NCBI GenBank assembly: GCA_046313675.1
Contig: JBKBXU010000175.1
Location: 1-9,509, forward strand
Length of the DNA stretch: 9,509 bases
Reading direction: 5' to 3'
Origin: JBKBXU01 sp046313675
GTDB lineage: Bacteria > Bacteroidota > Bacteroidia > Cytophagales > Cytophagaceae
The notes under the pieces are model-generated. The model saw only the letters and a program-made list of their open reading frames with translations. It had not been told where the DNA came from and searched no databases. The stretch's first letter is position 1. The number at the start of each line of letters is the position of its first letter. The translations under genes were made by a program, and so were the position numbers. Positions 1 to 5,314 of the stretch are shown here, piece after piece.

Positions 1-1
1 T

Positions 2-25
2 ACCCTTGGTGTGGTTGCCAAGGGT
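2..25. repeat. Perfect 8-bp inverted repeat (hairpin) at left edge
   Basis: ACCCTTGG at 2-9 is exactly inverted as CCAAGGGT at 18-25 around an 8-base loop. No T-tract follows, so it is not a standard terminator on the + strand. Whatever it belongs to extends beyond the window, so its role cannot be judged. Confidence 0.45.
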
Positions 26-47
26 TCACCTATTCTTTATCACTATG

Positions 48-75
48 TTTCAAGTTCACATTTATTTCAAGTTCA
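48..75. repeat. 11-bp direct repeat, 17-base period
   Basis: TTTCAAGTTCA occurs exactly at 48-58 and again at 65-75. A shorter copy, TTCAAGTT, occurs at 186-193. Two close copies on the same face could be binding sites for a regulator, but there is no regulator gene in view and chance is possible in AT-rich DNA. Confidence 0.35.
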
Positions 76-205
76 AAATTGGCAGTTGGTATCTCATAGG
101 TACCACTCAGCCCAAGTGTTCGTTCAAAGGTCGTTATCGTGTTTATCCAGGTGGCTGGCGAGACTTTTCCATTTATTTATTATGGTTCAAGTTTAGTTTT
201 ACAGA

Positions 206-229
206 GTTGCCTTTTAGGCAGCTTTTTTT
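206..229 (+). terminator. Rho-independent terminator for a transcript from the left
   Basis: The stem pairs GTTGCC (206-211) with GGCAGC (217-222), six pairs including one G-T, around the five-base loop TTTTA. Seven T residues follow at 223-229. The T-tract is on the + strand only, so it stops rightward transcription. It lies 9 bases after the TAG at 194-196 that ends the open frame from the left edge, and about 200 bases before the ACR3-like gene. That gene therefore probably has its own promoter between about 230 and 436. Confidence 0.7.
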
Positions 230-436
230 GTTAATGCCAATTATAAGCATATGCACACATCCCATAGCCCCTCTACCCTTCCCTGCAACCGAAGCTCTGG
301 AATAAGTGCATCTGCTACAGTGAATACAAAACAGCCTGCGGCAGTTATAAAAAACAGCTCGTCTTTTACAATTTGCCTATGTTTTATAAAATTCCCTATT
401 TTGCAGAATGAATATCAGGTTATCGATTTAACAGCA

Positions 437-1405
437 ATGAATTCAATAAATAAATATCAATCATTAATAATAGCACTGGCAATAGTTATAGGAATTCTTA
501 TTGGACAATTAGAATCAGGAAAAGTGTACGCTCAATATTTGATCGTACCATTTTTAATGATGATGCTTTTCGGGGTTTTTCTAAATATCCCATCAAGAAA
601 CTTGTTAAAAGGCTTTTACAATCTAAAATTTTTGTTTTCTAATACTATAGTCAACTTTCTATGGACACCTGTTTTCGCCTATTTTTTAGGATATATTTTT
701 CTAAAAAATGAATTAAATCTGTGGATCGGGTTTTTAATGCTAATGGTAACTCCATGTACAGATTGGTACTTAATTTTTACCGGAATCGCCAAAGGGAACA
801 CATCATTAAGTGCTTCAATTCTTCCTCTTAACTTATTTTTGCAAATCATCCTTCTGCCAATTTACTTGTTTGTTTTTTTTGGGAGAACCGGATATGTTGA
901 TACAGCTGTTTTATATGAAAGTGTCTTACTTGTGTTGGTTATTCCTTTTGTTTTGGCTCAACTCTTTAAATATGTATCAGGGAAGATAAAATTTGGTAAA
1001 TATATTGAAAATAAGGTTTTACCTTTTTTTGATGTTGGACAGGTAATATTTTTAGGATTAGCGATTATGGCAATGTTCGCTTCTCAGGGGGATTATCTGA
1101 CTAAAAACATTGAGATATTTTTAATATTACTTGTTCCGGTTTTATTATTTTTTGTCATCAATTTTTTCTTGGGTCAGATCATAAGTAGATTTATGAAATT
1201 TAATTATGAAGATACTGCAAGTTTAAATTTGACTACTTTAGCAAGAAATTCTCCAATTTCATTAGCAATTGCAATAACAGCATTTCCTGATGAACCTCTT
1301 GTAGCTTTAGCATTGGTAATTGGCCCTTTGATTGAATTGCCAATTTTAGCAATTGTGTCACAAATATTGTTAAGAATAAGAAAATATGAATTGAAAAAAG
1401 GATGA
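437..1405 (+). CDS. ACR3-like arsenite efflux permease (SBF/bile-acid-symporter superfamily)
   Basis: This is a 322-aa inner-membrane protein with about ten hydrophobic segments, likely exporting arsenite (or a related oxyanion) by proton antiport. The fourth-helix region carries TPCTDW with Cys107, matching the single conserved cysteine that is essential in ACR3 pumps. Near the C-terminus LARNSPISLAIAITAF (about 268-283) and GPLIELP (296-302, Glu300) match the conserved ACR3 end region. The length is slightly below the usual 340-400 aa of ACR3. The reading frame is open back to an ATG at 251, but I chose ATG 437 because the 62 extra residues are Ser/Thr-rich and unlike a membrane transporter, whereas MNSINKYQ leads straight into helix 1. 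There is no Shine-Dalgarno, as expected in Bacteroidota. The gene converges on the czc operon, with 76 bases between the stops. No arsR, arsC or arsM is visible. The superfamily is clear; substrate specificity is inferred. Confidence 0.8.
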   Translation: MNSINKYQSLIIALAIVIGILIGQLESGKVYAQYLIVPFLMMMLFGVFLNIPSRNLLKGFYNLKFLFSNTIVNFLWTPVFAYFLGYIFLKNELNLWIGFLMLMVTPCTDWYLIFTGIAKGNTSLSASILPLNLFLQIILLPIYLFVFFGRTGYVDTAVLYESVLLVLVIPFVLAQLFKYVSGKIKFGKYIENKVLPFFDVGQVIFLGLAIMAMFASQGDYLTKNIEIFLILLVPVLLFFVINFFLGQIISRFMKFNYEDTASLNLTTLARNSPISLAIAITAFPDEPLVALALVIGPLIELPILAIVSQILLRIRKYELKKG

Positions 1406-1481
1406 AGTATGTACATCAACCTGTCTGATAAAAAACAAATTGAGAAATAACTACAAAATATATTCACTGAAAATTATCAGT

Positions 1482-1946
1482 TTAAAGTTGGCAAAAACTA
1501 CCCTTTACCAATTTCTTCCACCTGAATTGTCTCCACTTGTAAAATATATAAGCAAAAGCCCAAATAAAGGGTGTCAAAATACCTGCTTTTATTGTAACTT
1601 CATCTCTATATGAAACGGTGCTTTCCCCGGTTTTTTTAATAGTTATGATATGATCCCAGACTTTTATCAGCTGTCCGCTACCATTGTCTCTTATCACAAA
1701 TGTGCCAGAGCTTTCAGAAGGTGGCAGCTCAATTTGGATATACTGAGTACCTAAGCTTACAATTCCTAATAGCTTCATTTTAACAAGAAACATCCCTTCC
1801 GTCCAAACTGAAGGAAAGCTGATAGGTTCTAAAGGTTCAAATTGCATCAGTGGCCAAACGATATATTCAAGTAAGGACGGATATTGCACATATTTTATAG
1901 CTGTTGGGAAGCCAATATTGAATGAAGTTTCTATGTTTACTTTCAT
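1482..1946 (-). CDS. SRPBCC (START/Bet v1-like) family protein, function unknown
   Basis: This 154-aa protein resembles small SRPBCC-fold hypothetical proteins. It has an N-terminal beta strand, MKVNIETSFN, and a start-like helix (about 15-30). Alternating strands follow, and then a conserved-looking end: GQLIKVWDHIITI (91-103), YRDEVTIKAG (113-122) and a long aromatic helix TPFIWAFAYIFYKWRQFRWKKL (125-146). That helix would line the hydrophobic pocket of such folds. There is no signal peptide, so it is likely cytoplasmic; the aromatic helix could touch the membrane. It is the last gene of the minus-strand operon, starting 31 bases after the CDF stop. I know of no role for such proteins in metal efflux, and its place here may be by hitch-hiking or by an accessory role. 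Fold assignment is from pattern recognition only. Confidence 0.65.
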   Translation of the reverse strand: MKVNIETSFNIGFPTAIKYVQYPSLLEYIVWPLMQFEPLEPISFPSVWTEGMFLVKMKLLGIVSLGTQYIQIELPPSESSGTFVIRDNGSGQLIKVWDHIITIKKTGESTVSYRDEVTIKAGILTPFIWAFAYIFYKWRQFRWKKLVKGSFCQL

Positions 1947-1977
1947 AAAAATATAAAGGGTTAATTTATAGAGTTAT

Positions 1978-2868
1978 TTATGGAGCTTCATTATCAACAC
2001 CACACTCTTCGCCTGATAATTCTACATCAATGGTGGCGTGATTAATATGGTAGCTTTTTACACACCTTCTTATTCTGTTTTTTAGAGCGATAAGTTCTTC
2101 AATTGAATTTATATTTCTTGCAATAACATGAATGCTAAAAATCTTATTCTCCTCATCCAGCGACCATATATGGGTATGATGCGTTGAGCTGATTTCCGGG
2201 AAGCTTAATAGTTTGTTATTTAGTTCTGTTAAATTTACATCTTCAGGGGCACCCTGAAGAAAAACAAACATGGTTTCTTTAAGTCTCTTGTAAACATTAA
2301 AGAGAATAAACACAGCGATTAGCAATGAAAGAACAGGATCTAAAACATGAAACTCCCAAAAGTATATGATAATGCTAATGATCAGGATAGATGCCCATCC
2401 TAATACATCCTCTATCAGGTGCCACGATAATACTTTTTCGTTCATGCTCTTTCCTTTGCTTAATCTGTAAGCTGCAAAACCATTAACAGCCACACCAATG
2501 ATTGCAAAAAAGAACATGCCCTTAGCGTCTGTTTCTTCGGGAGAAATGATTCTGTTAACAGCTTCATAAACAACATACATTGAACCTAAAATTAAAACAA
2601 TGCTATTTATCAAAGCTCCTAAAAGAGAAAATCGTTTATAGCCAAATGTGTATTTTTTTGTAACTCCTTTAGTTGACTTCTTTTGCAGATACCATGAAAG
2701 ACCAAGAGATAGACTGTCTCCAAGGTCATGAACAGCATCAGATATAATAGCAACGGAATTCACATAAAATCCACCTATAAATTCAAAAATGGTGAAGCCT
2801 ACATTGAGGAAGAAGGCCAAAGCTATATTCTTGGTTGCGTGATGATGATGAGCGTGATTGTGTCCCAT
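1978..2868 (-). CDS. CDF family zinc/cobalt/cadmium exporter (CzcD/ZitB-like)
   Basis: This 296-aa cation diffusion facilitator exports divalent cations, mainly Zn, from cytoplasm to periplasm in exchange for protons. It starts with a His-rich tail (GHNHAHHHH, 2-10) typical of CzcD and ZitB. Six membrane segments follow. The four-ligand transport site is intact: SDAVHDLGD in TM2 gives Asp44, His47 and Asp51, and WHLIED in TM5 gives His150 and Asp154. This HxxxD/HxxxD arrangement is the Zn-selective type. The cytoplasmic C-terminal domain (about 200-290) has the ferredoxin-like fold features, THHTHIWSLDE and HATIDVE, and ends in a Cys-bearing tail (ECGVDNEAP). The length is normal. Its start lies one base after the DUF3703 stop, so the two are likely coupled in translation. 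Nothing suggests damage, so it is probably the main working Zn exporter here. Confidence 0.93.
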   Translation of the reverse strand: MGHNHAHHHHATKNIALAFFLNVGFTIFEFIGGFYVNSVAIISDAVHDLGDSLSLGLSWYLQKKSTKGVTKKYTFGYKRFSLLGALINSIVLILGSMYVVYEAVNRIISPEETDAKGMFFFAIIGVAVNGFAAYRLSKGKSMNEKVLSWHLIEDVLGWASILIISIIIYFWEFHVLDPVLSLLIAVFILFNVYKRLKETMFVFLQGAPEDVNLTELNNKLLSFPEISSTHHTHIWSLDEENKIFSIHVIARNINSIEELIALKNRIRRCVKSYHINHATIDVELSGEECGVDNEAP

Positions 2869-2869
2869 A

Positions 2870-3238
2870 TTATTGTTTGTATTGGTTCAAGATAAGCATT
2901 AAGTCTTCCGGTATTTCCATTGGCCTGAGAGGAGGAACATTTGCTCCTCCTGTATTGCCTACAGGTATTTTTCCTATAAATGATTTTACTCCACCTATAA
3001 GTAATCGTGGTATCTGCCCGACAACTTCCTTCCAGCTCTTGATCATGATTCCGAACTTCAGCATCTTCCAATGGACAGCAGTATGTTCCACCGGGTATGA
3101 TTGCCCAAGGATGTGGGCTCTTTCCAAATGTCTCCATGCCAGAGGTAATTCCTGCCTGTGAAGCGCTCTTTTGTATGCCTCCAATTCTTTGTTGTAGTAA
3201 TTTTTAAGGCCTTTGGGAATAATTGTATTTAATTTCAT
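2870..3238 (-). CDS. DUF3703 family protein, between two CDF transporter genes
   Basis: This 122-aa soluble protein has no signal peptide or membrane segment. It shows the pattern I associate with DUF3703: LAWRHLERAHILGQ (33-46), then EHTAVHWKML (51-60), a long helix with VVGQIPR (72-78), and GNTGGANVPPLRPMEIPEDL (94-113). Four histidines (37, 42, 52 and 56) are spaced along what look like amphipathic helices and could bind metal, but this is inference. The function of the family is unknown. The gene sits 9 bases after the HMA-CDF stop and 1 base before the CzcD-like start, which suggests a cytoplasmic accessory of CDF metal export such as a metal chaperone or sensor. The opposite strand also has long open frames here, but they are shadows. 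Confidence 0.85.
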   Translation of the reverse strand: MKLNTIIPKGLKNYYNKELEAYKRALHRQELPLAWRHLERAHILGQSYPVEHTAVHWKMLKFGIMIKSWKEVVGQIPRLLIGGVKSFIGKIPVGNTGGANVPPLRPMEIPEDLMLILNQYKQ

Positions 3239-3247
3239 ATTTTCATC

Positions 3248-4048
3248 TTATTTAGCGATTTGTAATATTCTTACTGCCCCCCTGATTACAATCAAAAAGA
3301 CAATTGTTCCTATTATAAGGTCGGGGTAATTGGATTGAGTTAAATAAACAAGCACTCCTGCCAGTATCACCCCTGAATTTATTACTATGTCATTAGACGT
3401 AAAAATTGTACTTGCCTGCATGTGTGCTTCTCTACTTTTTGACTTTAATAACAGGTAAAGACAAATAGCATTTGCTGCTAACGCCAGTATTGAAACGATA
3501 ATCATGGTTTGAAAATCAGGAATTTTTTCTGATTCAAAAAATCTTCTTGTAACCTCACCAAATCCAATTATTGCAAGTGCCATTTGGAAATATCCACTTA
3601 ACTTTGCCACTCTCTTTTTCTTTGATAGTGCCCCGCCAACGGCCAGTAAACTTAAACCATATACCACAGCATCTGCCAGCATATCTAAACTATCAGCAAC
3701 AAGCCCCATTGACCTTGATAACAACCCAGCTATAAGTTCACCAATAAAAAAGGTTAAATTGATAATAAAGACTGTCCAAAGCACCCTTCTTTGGTTCTTT
3801 TCAGGCTCTATCAAAATTTCTTCATCATCATCTAACTCACGGGAAGATATAAGAGATGAATTTAAGTCTAATCTATCGATTGATCTTTCTATTTCTTCCA
3901 GACCTCCTTCATGATAAACTTCAAGTTTTCGCCCAGGGATATCAAATGTTAAAGTTTTAATTTGATCCAACCCTTCAAGTTTCATCCTAATCATATTTTC
4001 TTCTGAAGGACAGTCCATTTTTTTAATTAAAAATTCTGACTTTTTCAT
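3248..4048 (-). CDS. HMA-domain/CDF fusion cation transporter
   Basis: This 266-aa membrane protein joins an N-terminal heavy-metal-associated domain (about 3-68) to a six-helix cation diffusion facilitator core (about 88-264). The HMA loop reads KMDCPSEE, so it keeps Cys13 but has Glu16 where the second Cys of MxCxxC belongs. In TM2, ADSLDMLADA supplies Asp119, Asp122 and Asp126 in place of the usual D..HxxxD set. In TM5, IFTSND aligns with HxxxD, giving Phe216 in place of His, with Asp220 kept. The protein ends right after TM6 and lacks the cytoplasmic C-terminal domain, so the N-terminal HMA domain may take over its dimerising or metal-delivery role. I recall similar proteins labelled simply cation transporter in Bacteroidota. 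It starts 9 bases after the czcB stop. The altered ligands make the transported ion uncertain. Confidence 0.85.
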   Translation of the reverse strand: MKKSEFLIKKMDCPSEENMIRMKLEGLDQIKTLTFDIPGRKLEVYHEGGLEEIERSIDRLDLNSSLISSRELDDDEEILIEPEKNQRRVLWTVFIINLTFFIGELIAGLLSRSMGLVADSLDMLADAVVYGLSLLAVGGALSKKKRVAKLSGYFQMALAIIGFGEVTRRFFESEKIPDFQTMIIVSILALAANAICLYLLLKSKSREAHMQASTIFTSNDIVINSGVILAGVLVYLTQSNYPDLIIGTIVFLIVIRGAVRILQIAK

Positions 4049-4057
4049 ATAAGAAAC

Positions 4058-5314
4058 TTAATGTCCATGACCCTCTCCTTCTTCTCCTTTATTCATTTGT
4101 GCATGTAAATAATATGCACCTTTTACAACAATGGCTGTATCATGAGGTATTTTTTCAAGTGGCTTTACCTCAATGAACCCCATATCGGCTACACCTGTGC
4201 TCACTTGTATTCTTTTAAATGTAAGATGATCTACTGATTCAGTGTCTTCATGTGCCTCTTCTTCCCCATTTTCTTCATGTCCACCTATTGAAGAATCAAC
4301 TTTAATAAAAATAAAAGAGAGATTTCCTTGAGTTACTATTGCTTCCTCTGGCAATACAGGTACTTTTTCAGATTTGTCCACCTGAATTCGGCCTTCCACG
4401 TACATTCCCGGTAATAGATTGGTTTCTTTATTATTCTTAATTTCAGCATGAACTCCTACTGAACGTGTATCTCTTTCAAAAGCCTAACCAACAGAAAATA
4501 TTTCAGCAGTGTATTGTTCTGTTGTATCTCCTCTTAAGGTAAAATATACGGTTTGACCTTCTTTCACTTTGTGTATATCCCTTTCGTAAACTTGCAGATC
4601 AACATGTATATGATGATTGTCAACAATTTCAAATAATGGTCTTGCAGGTTCTGCATAAGCTCCTGTGTTTACTTCTATTCTATGAACAAAACCAGTAATA
4701 GGCGAGGTTACCGGAACTTGTCTGATCATATTACCACCGCCTACACTTGCGGGAGATATTCCCAGCTGACGCAACTGACTTTCCAAAGAACTGACCAATG
4801 TTTTAGAAACCTTATATTCAGCTTCTGCTGCCTGAAATTTTTTCCCCGCCACTATACGTTCTTCAAAAAGCTCTTTCTGTCTTAGGTATTCTTGCTTTGC
4901 GTATTCAAGTTGAGTTCTTGCTTCAAGATAGTTTTGTTGTATCTTAAGTATTTCAGGATTTTCAATGAAAGCAAGTACTTCACCTTTTTTTACCCTGTCT
5001 CCCTGTATTACATTTATTTTTGTAATGAGACCACCTAAAATATTGGTTACAGTGGCTCTGTTCTGGGGCGGAAGGTCAAGTACTCCATTTGCTTTTACAA
5101 GGTTTTTGATGGCTATGGTATCAAAACTGCCAAGTGCAATTCCTACTGTTTCTATTTGAGTAGGCGTCAAAGTAACATATTCAATAGATTCCTCTTTTTC
5201 TGTATGGGTTTCTGCTGAATTAGTCTGTTTTTCTGCTCTATTGCATCCTGCAATGGCGATAACAAGCACCGACAAAAATGCTGTTAATTTCAAACAATAT
5301 TTATATATTTTCAT
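4058..5314 (-). pseudogene. czcB: CzcB-like RND periplasmic adaptor lipoprotein, broken by in-frame TAG
   Basis: This is the membrane-fusion adaptor linking the RND pump to the outer-membrane factor. Read through the stop it would be 418 aa, a normal length. Residues 1-24 are a lipoprotein signal with lipobox IAGC (Cys24). Barrel-sandwich halves lie at about 85-120 and 198-232 (GGLITKINVIQGDRVKKGE; TSPITGFVHRIEV), flanking an alpha hairpin (121-184). The beta-barrel starts at about 236. Codon 277 is TAG (4484-4486, minus strand) in the run IFSVG-stop-AFERDTRSV, where relatives have a sense codon, often Lys as I recall. AAG to TAG is one change. The same frame then continues to 418 with barrel and membrane-proximal parts, a His/Glu-rich loop (341-363) and a GHGH tail. 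The 276-aa product would lack the membrane-proximal domain and probably not work. The start overlaps the czcA stop (TAATG). Sequencing error remains possible. Confidence 0.88.
4484..4486 (-). other. In-frame amber stop inside czcB (codon 277)
   Basis: The reading GGT-TAG-GCT (Gly-stop-Ala) interrupts an otherwise intact adaptor frame. Both sides are in the same phase, so this is a nonsense substitution and not a frameshift. The next in-frame ATG is at 4405-4403. It would restart only the last 115 residues, without the hairpin or barrel-sandwich domains. Confidence 0.9.

Larger units (their letters stand above)
1..436. other. Non-coding region upstream of the ACR3-like gene; no gene supported
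   Basis: This 436-base stretch holds no gene I can support. On the + strand one frame is open from the left edge to a TAG at 194-196, ending ...LFIMVQV. It could be the tail of a gene entering from the left, because a rho-independent terminator follows 9 bases later, but I do not recognise the peptide and its composition is not typical. On the minus strand a frame without any usual start codon is open from 414 to a TAA at 241-243. It contains a hydrophobic stretch, ELFFITAAGCFVFTVADALI, and may be a decayed remnant or chance. A promoter for the gene at 437 should lie at about 300-430, but I find no good match to the Bacteroidota TTTG-N19-TAnnTTTG pattern. TATGTTTT at 378-385 is a partial -7 match with no -33 partner. 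Confidence 0.5.

Noticed and set aside
6..305. Overlapping + strand ORFs at the left edge as new small genes
   Set aside because: Two overlapping frames with unusual composition, and one runs through the terminator hairpin. Neither peptide is recognisable.
251..436. Upstream extension of the ACR3-like frame from ATG 251
   Set aside because: The 62 extra residues are Ser/Thr-rich and unlike an SBF-family N-terminus. ATG 437 gives a start directly before helix 1.
1466..1481. ACTGAAAATTATCAGT as a bidirectional terminator between the convergent genes
   Set aside because: Only five AT-rich pairs and no T-tract on either side. Too weak to call.
2823..3161. ORFs on both strands overlapping the DUF3703 gene
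   Set aside because: The DUF3703 frame shows a recognisable family pattern and tight operon spacing. The others are out-of-frame shadows.
4058..4405. C-terminal czcB fragment as a separate gene starting at ATG 4405
   Set aside because: It is the in-phase continuation of czcB and lacks the adaptor's core domains. The ATG is an internal Met (LLPGMYVEG).
4484..4486. TAG as pyrrolysine or another programmed recoding site
   Set aside because: No recoding element or Pyl machinery is visible, and the affected protein is an ordinary efflux adaptor. A point mutation or sequencing error is simpler.
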